Shown: positions 25,681 through 34,980 of the stretch, piece by piece
Position numbering within the stretch: the stretch's first letter is position 1
Layout: each line of letters begins with the position of its first letter
NCBI GenBank assembly: GCA_947179325.1
Contig: CAMXAU010000019.1
Location: 1-55,710, forward strand
Source: an uncultured Bacteroidales bacterium
Lineage (GTDB): Bacteria; Bacteroidota; Bacteroidia; Bacteroidales; UBA932
Reading direction: 5' to 3'
DNA length: 55,710 bases
Notes under the pieces: model-generated
Told to the model about the DNA's origin: nothing
Seen by the model: the letters and a program-made list of their open reading frames with translations, nothing else
The model's database searches: none
Program-made: the position numbers and the translations under genes

Positions 25681-26400
25681 ATGACAAGACTCAGTGTAAA
25701 TATCAACAAGATAGCGACCCTCAGGAACGCAAGGGGCGGAAACATGCCCAATGTGGCAAAGGCAGCCCTTGACTGCGAAAGATTCGGTGCGGAGGGCATA
25801 ACAGTGCACCCCCGCCCGGACGAGAGGCATATAAGATACTCCGACGTCCGGGAGATAAGGCCTGCCGTAAGTACGGAATTCAACATTGAGGGCAACCCGG
25901 TCCCGTCATTCATCTCACTTGTGCTTGAAGTCGCTCCGGACCAGGTCACCCTTGTCCCTGACGCAGCGGATGCAGTCACCTCGAATGCAGGATGGGACAC
26001 TGTATCCAACAGGAGGTTCCTTACGGATGTCTGCGCCGGATTCAAGGCCAGGGGGATAAGGACATCCATATTCGTTGACCCGGACCCGGTGATGGTAGCA
26101 GGGGCCGCGGAATGCGGATGCGACAGGGTTGAGCTGTACACAGAGTCATATGCCTCCGGATATGCGGCAGGACGTGAAAAGGCGATCGCCCCATTCATAG
26201 AGGCAGCAGAAGAGGCGCGCAGATGCGGCATCGGGCTGAATGCAGGCCATGACCTGAATCTCGAAAACCTTGAATACTACATCAGATGCATCCCTTGGAC
26301 CGACGAGGTATCCATAGGCCATGCAATAATCTGCGACGCCCTGTACATGGGCCTTGAGGCAACTATAGGGCAATACCTGTCCAAGATTAAGATTTTTTAA
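25681..26400 (+). CDS. pdxJ: Pyridoxine 5'-phosphate synthase
   Basis: Condenses 1-deoxy-xylulose-5-phosphate with 1-amino-3-phosphonooxyacetone, the ring-closing step of vitamin B6 synthesis. The 239-residue TIM-barrel protein has the family start TRLSVNINKIATLRNARGG, the catalytic segments AEGITVHPRPDERHI and GCDRVELYTE, and GLNAGHDLN and EVSIGHAI near the end. A plus-strand -7-like box (TATTTTTG, 25632-25639) is upstream, with no good -33 element. Confidence 0.96.
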   Translation: MTRLSVNINKIATLRNARGGNMPNVAKAALDCERFGAEGITVHPRPDERHIRYSDVREIRPAVSTEFNIEGNPVPSFISLVLEVAPDQVTLVPDAADAVTSNAGWDTVSNRRFLTDVCAGFKARGIRTSIFVDPDPVMVAGAAECGCDRVELYTESYASGYAAGREKAIAPFIEAAEEARRCGIGLNAGHDLNLENLEYYIRCIPWTDEVSIGHAIICDALYMGLEATIGQYLSKIKIF

Positions 26401-26401
26401 C

Positions 26402-26409
26402 TACCTTTG
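26402..26409 (+). promoter_or_regulatory. -7 box before the second OmpH-like gene
   Basis: TACCTTTG immediately follows the pdxJ stop and lies 73 nt before the ATG at 26482. The upstream -33 region is not convincing. Confidence 0.5.
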
Positions 26410-26481
26410 TAGAATATGCCGCGTTTTCATCAGCCATTGCTGGGAAAGCAGAGAAAAGATTAACAACTAAACAATCTAATA

Positions 26482-27093
26482 ATGAAAAATTATCTTTCAA
26501 CCATTTTCAGCTGCGTTGCCCTGATCATCGCTATCGTATTCGGAGTACTGTATCTCAAAGACGGCAGACAGGCCGGAACCGTTTCCGAGACATCGTCCCC
26601 AGAGACTACTGCTGAAAAAGGGGCAATCGTGTATGTTGACCTCGACAGGATCCTGCAGGAGTATGACATGGCCAACGACCTCCGTTCTGTTGTTGAGACA
26701 AAGATACAGAACATACAGGCAGAAGTAACAAGAAGAGGCAAGAAACTTGAGAAAGACGTCAATGATTTCCAGGAGAAGATGAACAAGGGCCTCATGACAC
26801 GTTCAGTGGCTGAGGTGCAGGCACAGAAGCTTGACCAGCAGCAGCAGGAGTTCAACAACTATGCGCAGCAGAAGCAGAACGAGATCAATGAGGAGCAGAT
26901 GGTCATGATGAACCAGCTCGCCGACGCAATCAAGACTTTCCTTGATGAGTACAATGCTGTCATGCAATATTCGCTTATCCTGACCAACCAGGGAGGCGCG
27001 CCTGTAATTGCGGCTGACACTTCGCTTGACATCACTGATGATGTCCTCGCCGGACTCAATGACGAGTACGTGAAGAACAAGAACAAAAAATAG
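26482..27093 (+). CDS. OmpH/Skp-like protein with N-terminal membrane anchor
   Basis: 203 residues. The N-terminal hydrophobic run (about 5-24, ending FGVLYLKDGRQ) looks like an uncleaved signal anchor rather than the cleaved peptide of the OmpH at 20735. An acidic/Ser/Thr linker follows, then the OmpH core strand AIVYVDLDRILQEYDMA and a long coiled coil rich in Gln, Lys and Glu (about 65-160). The closing strand is YSLILTNQGGAPVIAADTSLDITDDV. The ending matches OmpH proteins whose tails read 'a.d.slDiT..vl..LN..Y'. Role: probably a membrane-tethered periplasmic chaperone. A GT4 glycosyltransferase starts 6 nt after it. Confidence 0.85.
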   Translation: MKNYLSTIFSCVALIIAIVFGVLYLKDGRQAGTVSETSSPETTAEKGAIVYVDLDRILQEYDMANDLRSVVETKIQNIQAEVTRRGKKLEKDVNDFQEKMNKGLMTRSVAEVQAQKLDQQQQEFNNYAQQKQNEINEEQMVMMNQLADAIKTFLDEYNAVMQYSLILTNQGGAPVIAADTSLDITDDVLAGLNDEYVKNKNKK

Positions 27094-27099
27094 GGAGAC

Positions 27100-28221
27100 T
27101 TGAAGATAGCCATACTGTCCTGCTTCTATCCCTACAGGGGAGGTATATCCCAGTTCAACGCATGCCTTTATGGAGAACTGGGCAAAGGCAACATTGTCAG
27201 GGCGTTTAATTTCAAGAGACAATACCCTGAATGCCTGTTCCCCGGAAAGACGCAGTACGTGACACCTGATGACAATGCCGTACCGATAGAGAGCACATCT
27301 CTATTGGATACGGCAAATCCATTTTCATACATATCCACCCTGAGGGCAATCAGGGAATGGGGACCGGACCTTCTCATAGTCAGATACTGGATGTCCTGGT
27401 TCGCCCCGTCCCTCGGATTCATAACAAGGCATATCGGCAAGGGCATAAAGGTAATCTCTATCCTTGACAATGTCATACCGCACGAAAGGAGGTTCTTTGA
27501 CACGCCGCTGACCAGATATTTCCTGAGCGGCAGTGACGGATACGTGACACTTTGCAAGGCTGTATCCGAAGATCTCCTGAGACTGCGGCCCGGTGCAAGA
27601 TACACTGTAATCCCGCATCCGCTGTATTCCCACTTCGGTAAAAGGACGGAAAGGTCAGAGGCTGAAAGCGCGCTGGGGCTGAGAAGCGGGATGAAGACAA
27701 TACTGTTCTTCGGGCTGATCCGTGAATATAAAGGACTTGACATACTGCTTGAGGCATTCGGGAAACTTGGGGAAGGTTACCAGCTGATAGTCGCAGGAGA
27801 GCCATATGGCCCGTTCGACAAATACAGAAGGACAATAGACCGGCTTCCCAACAGGGAGAACATACACCTTTTCCTTAAATATATAAAGGACAGTGAGGTC
27901 AGCAGCTTTTTCTCGGCGGCTGATGTGGCTGTTCTTCCATACAGAAGCGCGACACAAAGCGGAATAAGTTCAATATCATATCACTTTGAAGTCCCGATGA
28001 TAGTGACTGACACAGGCGGGCTCAAGGAGACAATAGGAGACAGAGGAACAGGGCTTGTGTCAAAGGAATGTACCCCTCAGGCAATAGAGCATGAGATCCG
28101 TAAATTCTTCAGCGACCCGGCCATCCGGAACAGATGCATTGAAAGCATCCGTTCTGAAAAGGAGAGGTTGTCATGGAGCAGATTTTGCAGGGACCTGCTG
28201 GCCTTCTCAGGGCAGCTATAA
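27100..28221 (+). CDS. Glycosyltransferase family 4 (GT-B fold)
   Basis: Predicted sugar transferase with nucleotide-sugar donor, 373 residues, probably cytosolic or membrane-peripheral. The start codon is TTG at 27100, six nt after the upstream stop, and the protein begins MKIAILSCFYPYRGGISQF, the usual GT-B N-terminal strand and glycine loop. The C-terminal domain has ILFFGLIREYKGLDILLEAF and the donor-binding region ADVAVLPYRSATQSGISSISYHF with VTDTGGLKE. In this region the expected E(x7)E motif is altered. Sugar and acceptor are unknown. The next gene's ORF overlaps its end, but its likely ATG is 26 nt downstream. Confidence 0.85.
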   Translation: MKIAILSCFYPYRGGISQFNACLYGELGKGNIVRAFNFKRQYPECLFPGKTQYVTPDDNAVPIESTSLLDTANPFSYISTLRAIREWGPDLLIVRYWMSWFAPSLGFITRHIGKGIKVISILDNVIPHERRFFDTPLTRYFLSGSDGYVTLCKAVSEDLLRLRPGARYTVIPHPLYSHFGKRTERSEAESALGLRSGMKTILFFGLIREYKGLDILLEAFGKLGEGYQLIVAGEPYGPFDKYRRTIDRLPNRENIHLFLKYIKDSEVSSFFSAADVAVLPYRSATQSGISSISYHFEVPMIVTDTGGLKETIGDRGTGLVSKECTPQAIEHEIRKFFSDPAIRNRCIESIRSEKERLSWSRFCRDLLAFSGQL

Positions 28222-28247
28222 TGATTATTCTATCGAAGACACTGATT

Positions 28248-29951
28248 ATGAAACAGAAATTGCATGTTATACTTGTGACATTGGCACTGCTGGCGCCATC
28301 CGCGATGACAATATCTTACGGACAGGACTATGTTGCGCCTCCTGTAGATGTCTCAAGGGAGAAAGTGAAAGTCGACGGCAAACTTTTCTACTCGCATATA
28401 GTGGCAGAGAAGCAGACCCTGTATTCCATCGGCAAGGCCTACGGTGTAGGCATAGATGAAATATACTCCGCAAATCCGTCACTCCAGGAGACTGGGCTCA
28501 AGAAGAATGCAATAATCCTCATACCTGTAAAGGCAGAAGAGAAACCGGCCGAGAAAGAGGACAAGGCGAATGCGGAAAAAAAAGAGGCAAGGAAAGCTAA
28601 AAAGCAGGAGAAGGAAGAATATTTCACACATACAGTAAAGTGGTACGAGGACATTGATGCCATTGCCAGGAAATACGGCATCAGCGCAGAAGCCATAATG
28701 CAGATAAACAACCTCACAGGCAGGAAGCTCTCAAGCCGTCAGAAACTGAAGATTCCGACTGACCCGCAGGCATATATGGAAAGCCACTCTACAGTCCAGA
28801 CAATAATCCCGCAGCAGGACATGCCGTCGGTCTCCACACCACATGAACAGAATACTGGAGACGGGACATCCCAGGCTGCGCCACAGGAATATTCAGCAAA
28901 GAGCAGCATAAATGCAGTCCTGATGCTTCCGTTCAACACAGCCGGAGAAAGGAAGAGTGAAAACTGCATGGATTTCTACAGCGGTGCATTGCTGGCCGCA
29001 TATAACCTTGGGAACAAAGGCCTTAACATAGATTTCAGTGTGTATGACACTGGAGGGGAAGTACTTCCAATAACGTACGAGAGACTGCGGATAAGCGATG
29101 TTGTCATCGGCCCTATCGCAAGCAAGGAACTGTCTGCGCTGCTGGAGAAGACACCGGAGAGCACATATATAATATCTCCCCTTGACCATAGGGCGGATAC
29201 AATAGCCTGCCGGCATATGAACTTCATACAGGCACCGGCTTCTACGATTTCGCAGTATGAAGACATTGCCAAATGGGTCAAGGAAGACAAGGCTGATGCA
29301 GACAAGGTGATAATCATCCATGAAAAAGGCAGCAAGAACACAGGAGAGCTTACAACCCTCCAGGGCATGCTACAGACCAATGGAATCGAATATTCCGCTT
29401 TCAGCTACAGCATACTTGAGGGACGCAACATAATAGGCAGCCTTTCGGCAAAAATGACATCAGAAGGGCAGAACAGAGTGCTGATTGCATCTGAAAGTGA
29501 AGCATTCGTCAATGATGTAATCAGGAACCTGAACCTTCTTATCCACAAGAAATTCCCAGTGACACTTTACGGGGCATCAAAGATAAAAAGCTTTGAGACC
29601 ATAGATGTTGAGAACCTGCACAACATCAATCTCCATGTGTCACAATCCTATTATATTGACTACAGCAATCCTGCCGTCATGGAGTTCATCATGAAATACA
29701 GGGCACTGTACAACACAGAACCGACACAGTTTGCATTCCAGGGATATGACACGATGTATTATTTCTGCAGTCTCTGCTCCAGATATGGAGACGCATGGCC
29801 CCAGATGCTGACCGGGCCCCAGACAGATATGCTGCAGTCCGTATACAAATTCTCTAAGAAAGAGGATGGCGGCTATATCAACACAGGAATCCGAAGGGTC
29901 ATATACGGACCGGATTATTCAATAATTGTTGCCGGGCAGAAGAAGAATTAA
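28248..29951 (+). CDS. Double-LysM protein with type-I periplasmic-binding fold
   Basis: Predicted exported peptidoglycan-associated protein, 567 residues from ATG 28248. A signal peptide (MKQKLHVILVTLALLAPSAM...) precedes two LysM domains. LysM 1 runs from YSHIVAEKQTLYSIGKAYGV to KKNAIILIPV; LysM 2 runs from FTHTVKWYEDIDAIARKYGI to SSRQKLKIP. A Lys/Glu-rich linker lies between them. After a Gln/Ser/Thr-rich linker comes a domain of about 340 residues (VLMLPFN... DFYSGALLAAYNLG... DVVIGPIASKELSALL). This resembles amino-acid ABC-transporter binding proteins and LpoA. No transporter genes adjoin, so ligand import is unlikely; a wall-synthesis regulator is the better guess. It ends convergent with recN, overlapping it by 4 nt. 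Confidence 0.85.
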   Translation: MKQKLHVILVTLALLAPSAMTISYGQDYVAPPVDVSREKVKVDGKLFYSHIVAEKQTLYSIGKAYGVGIDEIYSANPSLQETGLKKNAIILIPVKAEEKPAEKEDKANAEKKEARKAKKQEKEEYFTHTVKWYEDIDAIARKYGISAEAIMQINNLTGRKLSSRQKLKIPTDPQAYMESHSTVQTIIPQQDMPSVSTPHEQNTGDGTSQAAPQEYSAKSSINAVLMLPFNTAGERKSENCMDFYSGALLAAYNLGNKGLNIDFSVYDTGGEVLPITYERLRISDVVIGPIASKELSALLEKTPESTYIISPLDHRADTIACRHMNFIQAPASTISQYEDIAKWVKEDKADADKVIIIHEKGSKNTGELTTLQGMLQTNGIEYSAFSYSILEGRNIIGSLSAKMTSEGQNRVLIASESEAFVNDVIRNLNLLIHKKFPVTLYGASKIKSFETIDVENLHNINLHVSQSYYIDYSNPAVMEFIMKYRALYNTEPTQFAFQGYDTMYYFCSLCSRYGDAWPQMLTGPQTDMLQSVYKFSKKEDGGYINTGIRRVIYGPDYSIIVAGQKKN

Positions 29952-31621
29952 TATCCGCCAAGAAGTGATTTGGCATTTGCAACAGCTGTTTCAGTAACTG
30001 TAGAACCGCTCAACATACGTGCAACTTCAAGAACTCTCTGCTCGCCGGAGAGTTTTTTTATGACAGTATGTGTCCTCTGTCCATCAGTTTCCTTCGATAC
30101 AAGATAGTGGGCATTTCCCTTTGCTGCAACCTGAGGGAGATGCGTGATTGCGAATACCTGCATATATTGCCCCATACCGCAGATCATGGTTCCCATCTTG
30201 TCTGCCACACTGCCGGACACCCCCGTATCGATTTCATCAAAAATCATCGTCGGCATCTTTGTATAACGCGCCATCATGTCCTTGAGGCACAGCATTATTC
30301 GTGACAGTTCTCCACCGGATGCACATTTTGCGACATCAACGGCATTTCTCCCTGTAGAAGAAAACTTGAACATCACAGCATCTTTTCCTGAAGCAGAGAC
30401 AGGTGCATCCTGGAGCTCAACTTCAAAGACAGCATGTTCCAGTTCAAGGAAACGTATGGAATCCTGGATTGCCTTGGCAAACTCCGGGGCCGCCTTGCAC
30501 CTTCTGGAGTGCAGTTTGTCTGCAATCCGTACAAGACGTCCGTTGCATTTTTCCAGAGAAACCTTTATCCCGTCCCGGCGGGACTCAAGTGAAGCGGAAT
30601 CATACAGAACTTCCCCGAGCCTGTCACGTTCTGCAACAAGCTCCTCCACTGTCCTGCATGCAAACTTGCTGAACAGGCCATAAAGAAATGACATTCTTTC
30701 CTCAACAGCCTGCAGCCTGTCCTGTGAAAGTTCCATCCTTGAATTCAGGGATGATACTTCAGAGATGACATCATCCAGCTCCACGCGGCATGAGGAAACC
30801 CTATCAAGAAGCGATGAGACAGACGGGATAATCGCAGCCACTTTTTCAAGCCTTTTCTCGGTCTCGCGGAGAACTGCATCCACAGAGATGCCGGCATCGC
30901 TGTCCCCTGCCGTGAAATAATTCTCCACGGCAAACAGGTTCTCCTTTATATCCTCTGCATTTGCGAGCTGCCTCTGCTCTTCCTCCAGCTCCTCCAGTTC
31001 ACCTGGCTTCAGTCCTGCTGCCTCAAGCTGCGTATAGCGGGTCTCGTTATATTCTTTCTCCGCTTCTACCTTCAGTATCCTGGACTCTATATCTTCAAGT
31101 TCAGACTTAAGTGACTGATATTGCCTATATGTCTCAGAGCACTCTGCAAGCAAGGATGAATTCCCGGCAAAATGGTCAAGTACAGAAAGCTGGAAACGCC
31201 TGTCTGACAACAGCAAAGTCTGATGCTGCGAATGTATGTCAATAAGTTTTGACGAGAGCGCGGAAAGCAGATGTGCATTGACCGGGGAGTCGTTCACAAA
31301 AGCCCTCGGCCTGCCGGAGCGCCCGACCACACGGCGAAGCACAAGATGCCCGTCATCCCACTCCACATCGTTTTCCTCAAGAAGCTCCTTAAGGGCCATA
31401 TCATCCTGGTCGGCATCAAATTCAGCCTCGACCACACAATTGTCTGCTGTCTCCCCTATCACTGACGCATCAGCCTTGGCCCCGAGGACAAGCGATATCG
31501 AGCCAAGGATTATTGACTTGCCGGCTCCAGTCTGGCCTGTAATAATGACCAGACCCTCCGGAAACTGGATTTCCAGAGAGTCAATCAGTACATAGTTCTT
31601 GACATAGAGCCGCCTGAGCAT
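29948..31621 (-). CDS. recN: DNA repair protein RecN
   Basis: SMC-like ATPase acting early in double-strand-break repair. The 557-residue protein has Walker A GQTGAGKS (29-36), long central coiled coils (about 155-370), the ABC signature region CASGGELSRIMLCL, and Walker B MIFDEIDTGVSG. It is downstream of the omega-like subunit gene by 9 nt. Confidence 0.96.
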   Translation of the reverse strand: MLRRLYVKNYVLIDSLEIQFPEGLVIITGQTGAGKSIILGSISLVLGAKADASVIGETADNCVVEAEFDADQDDMALKELLEENDVEWDDGHLVLRRVVGRSGRPRAFVNDSPVNAHLLSALSSKLIDIHSQHQTLLLSDRRFQLSVLDHFAGNSSLLAECSETYRQYQSLKSELEDIESRILKVEAEKEYNETRYTQLEAAGLKPGELEELEEEQRQLANAEDIKENLFAVENYFTAGDSDAGISVDAVLRETEKRLEKVAAIIPSVSSLLDRVSSCRVELDDVISEVSSLNSRMELSQDRLQAVEERMSFLYGLFSKFACRTVEELVAERDRLGEVLYDSASLESRRDGIKVSLEKCNGRLVRIADKLHSRRCKAAPEFAKAIQDSIRFLELEHAVFEVELQDAPVSASGKDAVMFKFSSTGRNAVDVAKCASGGELSRIMLCLKDMMARYTKMPTMIFDEIDTGVSGSVADKMGTMICGMGQYMQVFAITHLPQVAAKGNAHYLVSKETDGQRTHTVIKKLSGEQRVLEVARMLSGSTVTETAVANAKSLLGGY

Positions 31622-31630
31622 CGGTCTTAT

Positions 31631-31957
31631 TTAGTCTTTATTGTCCTCTTTTGCCATCCTGTAGAAAATCTCACCGTTCTCGAACTCAGAGATAGCGACG
31701 AGGCTTGGCTTAGGCTGACGTTCGTAATATTTTGAGATTTCAATCTGCTCCCTGTTCTCGAAAACCTCCTCCATTGTATCGCGGTCGTTCTTGAAATCTT
31801 CAAGTTTCCTGGTCAGTTCCTTCTTTTCTGCAAGGGATATCTGGTTAGCCCTCTTAGAAAGTATTGTCACTGATTCATAGATGTTTCCTGTCGGCTCTGC
31901 AAGGTTGCAGAGGTTTCTTGTAATTGTGTTTGCAGGTACTTTTTTTACGTTATCCAT
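31631..31957 (-). CDS. rpoZ: RNA polymerase omega/Rpb6-like subunit
   Basis: Small RNA-polymerase-associated subunit, 108 residues. It contains the omega core GNIYESVTILSKRANQISLAEKKEL with an acidic helix after it, a form typical of Bacteroidota annotated as 'RNA polymerase Rpb6' or omega. It sits between bamD and recN. The coaBC gene, which in several related genomes lies in this spot, is absent here. Confidence 0.85.
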   Translation of the reverse strand: MDNVKKVPANTITRNLCNLAEPTGNIYESVTILSKRANQISLAEKKELTRKLEDFKNDRDTMEEVFENREQIEISKYYERQPKPSLVAISEFENGEIFYRMAKEDNKD

Positions 31958-32017
31958 AATAATTATATTTTTCTTCCCAATTAATTATACCCACGATTTC
32001 AGCGAGGGTTTCATTTT

Positions 32018-32926
32018 TTATTCTTCCGGGGCTGATTTTTTTCCTGCCGCCTTTGCCTCTTTCTCCAGCCTGCGTCTCTCTTTCGCAAACTCTTTATCCC
32101 TCTTATCGGTATCTTCATCAGCAACAGTCTCACGGCCAAGGGCTTTCTGCGTCCTCTTGTACATGGCATCAAGCTCTTTCCTGTACTTTGAATCCGGAAT
32201 CTCCCCTATAAAGTTCAGATAGTCGTCGACAAATACAAGATACCTCTCTTTCTGCTTCTTCTGTACACTCAGCTTCGCATACTTATATGAAGCCATTGCA
32301 GTGAAATACAGGATGTCCTCCCTGAACTTGTTCTCTGAATTGTCTTTCAGGACATTCCTGAATGCGACCCTCGCAGCAAGGTAATCCTCCATATGGTAAT
32401 ACAGCCTTGCTCCTTCAAAAGCCTTTGTGTCAAGCCTCGTCTGCAGGTCGTCCATCATCTCGCTGCATACATCGAGATGTGATGACCCTGGATGCTCCAG
32501 CATATATTGCGATATAGCCTCCATCGCCCTGTATGTAGGGCTCTGGTCAAGTTCATAACGCAGCGTCGAGCGGTACAGGCAATCCAGCCTGAGGAAACGT
32601 GCCTCCGGAGCGAAAGGGCTTCTCGGATAGCTCTCCACAAAGCGGCCGAAATTCGCCTCTGCTGTAAGATAGTCCTTGAAGCGATAATTGCTCAGGCCCC
32701 AATAATACCGCACAGTATCATCCCTCTCTGTCCCTGCCGTCTGTACAGAAAGCGACTCGAAGAGAGATGCGGCCTTATTGTATTTCCTGTTGTTGAAATA
32801 TTCGAATGCGGCCTCATACTTTGCATCTGTATCGTTGCTGTTCAGAAGGGCCTCGTACTGGGACTTGCATGCTGTGACTGCAGAACACGCAACAAATGCC
32901 GCAATCAATATTTTTACATACTTCAT
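32018..32926 (-). CDS. bamD: Outer-membrane protein assembly factor BamD
   Basis: Lipoprotein partner of BamA. ATG 32926 gives the lipoprotein signal MKYVKILIAAFVACSAVTAC (Cys20 in the lipobox). TPR-like helical repeats follow, including KYEAAFEYFNNRKYNKAASLFESL and NFGRFVESYPRSPFAPEARFL, matching BamD/YfiO. The Lys/Glu-rich C-terminal tail (KRDKEFAKERRRLEKEAK) is an added basic-acidic helix. It lies immediately upstream of the omega-like gene. The product would work with BamA encoded at 21381. Confidence 0.93.
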   Translation of the reverse strand: MKYVKILIAAFVACSAVTACKSQYEALLNSNDTDAKYEAAFEYFNNRKYNKAASLFESLSVQTAGTERDDTVRYYWGLSNYRFKDYLTAEANFGRFVESYPRSPFAPEARFLRLDCLYRSTLRYELDQSPTYRAMEAISQYMLEHPGSSHLDVCSEMMDDLQTRLDTKAFEGARLYYHMEDYLAARVAFRNVLKDNSENKFREDILYFTAMASYKYAKLSVQKKQKERYLVFVDDYLNFIGEIPDSKYRKELDAMYKRTQKALGRETVADEDTDKRDKEFAKERRRLEKEAKAAGKKSAPEE

Positions 32927-32955
32927 TATTTTCCTTGATTTATCTGTTATCAGTT

Positions 32956-33873
32956 CTATCGCAAGAATTTCTCGACATCCATCGCGGCACGGCATCCTGA
33001 CCCCGCAGCGGCTATGGCCTGCCTGTACATCGGGTCCTGGACATCACCTGCGGCAAACACACCTGGCACGTTTGTCCTGGAGGTCTTTCCATCTGTCAAT
33101 ATATATCCCTCTGGATCAGTATCGACCCATGGCTTGAACAGTTCGGAGTTCGGATGATGCCCGATAGCAAGGAAGAAGCCGTCTACGCTTATCTCGAACA
33201 CTTCCCCGTCCTTTCTCTGCAGCCTTGCCCCTGTGACTCCGGACATGTCTCCAAGTATCTCCTGGGTTGAAGTGTTCCACAGGACCTCTATGTTGCCGGT
33301 ATTCCGGACCTTCTCCTGCATTGCCGCTGAAGCCCTGAACACATCCCTGCGTACAATCATGTATACCTTGCGGCATATTCCTGCAAGATAAGTGGCCTCC
33401 TCGCATGCAGTGTCTCCACCGCCAACGACAGCCACGTCCTTGCCCCTGTAGAAAAACCCGTCACAGGTAGCGCATGCCGAGACACCCATGCCACGGAATT
33501 TCTCCTCAGAAGGAAGCCCGAGATATTTTGCTGTAGCTCCGGTAGATATGACGACTGTCTCGGCAAGTATCTCCTTCTCTCCGTCGATGACAGCCTTGAA
33601 AGGCCTTGAAGACAAATCTATTGATGTCACCATCCCGTTCCTTATGTCCGCACCGAGGCGTTTAGCCTGAGCCTTCATGGACTCCATCAGCTGCGGTCCG
33701 GCAATGCCGTTTTCGAATCCTGGATAATTCTCTACGTCAGTGGTAGTTGTAAGCTGGCCGCCAGGCTGTATCCCCTCATACAGCACAGGAGAAAGATTAG
33801 ACCTGGAAGTATATATGGCGGCAGTATAGCCGGCCGGGCCTCCGCCGATAATAAGACATTTTGTATTTTCCAT
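32956..33873 (-). CDS. trxB: Thioredoxin-disulfide reductase
   Basis: FAD/NADPH enzyme that reduces thioredoxin. From ATG 33873 the protein is 305 residues. FAD-binding GGGPAG is at 10-15, redox-active CATC at 134-137, the NADPH motif VVGGGDTACEEA follows, and GVFAAGDVQD closes the FAD site. The gene precedes bamD by 29 nt on the same strand. Confidence 0.96.
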   Translation of the reverse strand: MENTKCLIIGGGPAGYTAAIYTSRSNLSPVLYEGIQPGGQLTTTTDVENYPGFENGIAGPQLMESMKAQAKRLGADIRNGMVTSIDLSSRPFKAVIDGEKEILAETVVISTGATAKYLGLPSEEKFRGMGVSACATCDGFFYRGKDVAVVGGGDTACEEATYLAGICRKVYMIVRRDVFRASAAMQEKVRNTGNIEVLWNTSTQEILGDMSGVTGARLQRKDGEVFEISVDGFFLAIGHHPNSELFKPWVDTDPEGYILTDGKTSRTNVPGVFAAGDVQDPMYRQAIAAAGSGCRAAMDVEKFLR

Positions 33874-33952
33874 AAAAACTATAATAAAATGCGGTTCCTG
33901 TAGCAACAGTCATGCAACAGAGACACAGCAACCTGCAAATATAGTAATTTTA

Positions 33953-34807
33953 TCAGACTTTCATAAGTATATAAGGCCCTAACTTACGAAGCGCCCACGA
34001 AAGGACACAGTCCGGCATAAGTGCCACAAAAGGAAGGAATATCCTGTTCAGGATTCCAGGCATAGTGCCTTTTCTCCTCCTGAAAGTGGCATTGAGGGCC
34101 TTGTCTGTTGCCTTCTCTGCTGTAATCATGACACCCAGGTTGCGCGCAAGCCTCCTCAGGGAAGGCTTCAACGGGATAAGGGGAGTATCCACGGCACCGA
34201 AGTACGCATTCGTCACACTTACACCTGTCCCTCTGCATTCAACGCGCAGCGAACGTGAGAAACCTTTGACAAAACGCTTTGTATTGCCATACATCCCGAT
34301 TCCCGGCCAGTCCATCCAGGCAGCAAGCGACGAGATATTCAGTACATAGCCGCATCCACGCCTGACCATCCCAGGTACAAACTGACGGCAAAGCATCAGA
34401 GGTGTATAGTTATGAACCATCATGATAAGGGACAGGAACCTTGGAGAAGTCTCTGCAATTGTCTGGCAGTACATCAGTCCTGCATTATTCACCAGCACCT
34501 CCACGTCACACCCTCCGGCAGCGGCGTATACCTTTTCCGCCGCATCCATCTGAGAAAGGTCCTGGACCACAGGAAGCAGGCGGAACGACTGCCTGTATTC
34601 TGCACGGAAATCATCCAGGCCCTCTACCTCTGAACGTATTTCAGCCGCGACCTCCTCCAGTTTCTGTGAGTTTATATCTACTATCATCAGGCTATACCCC
34701 ATCAGTGCAAGCTTGTGTGCATACAGACGTCCCATGCCGGAAGCGGCACCGGTGACAAGTGCCCACGCCTCATACCTGCGGAAATTTTTCTGGCCTATCT
34801 TTATCAT
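33953..34807 (-). CDS. Short-chain dehydrogenase/reductase
   Basis: NAD(P)-dependent oxidoreductase of the classical SDR family, 284 residues from ATG 34807. The cofactor loop is TGAASGMGRLYA, the structural motif NNAG occurs in VLVNNAGLMYC, the catalytic Ser is in LNISSLAAW and the Tyr-Lys pair is in YGNTK. The C-terminal hydrophobic stretch (RIFLPFVALMPDCVLSWALRKL) suggests membrane association, as in SDRs acting on lipids. Substrate unknown. Confidence 0.88.
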   Translation of the reverse strand: MIKIGQKNFRRYEAWALVTGAASGMGRLYAHKLALMGYSLMIVDINSQKLEEVAAEIRSEVEGLDDFRAEYRQSFRLLPVVQDLSQMDAAEKVYAAAGGCDVEVLVNNAGLMYCQTIAETSPRFLSLIMMVHNYTPLMLCRQFVPGMVRRGCGYVLNISSLAAWMDWPGIGMYGNTKRFVKGFSRSLRVECRGTGVSVTNAYFGAVDTPLIPLKPSLRRLARNLGVMITAEKATDKALNATFRRRKGTMPGILNRIFLPFVALMPDCVLSWALRKLGPYILMKV

Positions 34808-34928
34808 CGTCAATTACATTATTCTGTTAAAAAGCGCAAAATTAAGAAACTGTACGGAATTTCTGTAATATTTTTTGCCACACGGGAGCAGCAGCAATTC
34901 TTAATTTTGAATTATTCTATTCTGATTA

Positions 34929-34960
34929 TTTGGAGCAAGTCACATTTATTCATAACTTTG
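34929..34960 (+). promoter_or_regulatory. Bacteroidota-type promoter for the Fur-family gene
   Basis: TTTG at 34929-34932 and TAACTTTG at 34953-34960 are spaced 20 bp. The -7 box lies 20 nt before the ATG at 34981, so the 5' leader would be very short. Confidence 0.75.
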
Positions 34961-34980
34961 CGCAGTTCATTTTGACATCG

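Noticed and set aside
27100..29951. GT4 and LysM genes as a capsule or surface-polysaccharide locus
   Set aside because: Only one glycosyltransferase is present, with no flippase, polymerase or sugar-modification genes, so a polysaccharide cluster is not supported.
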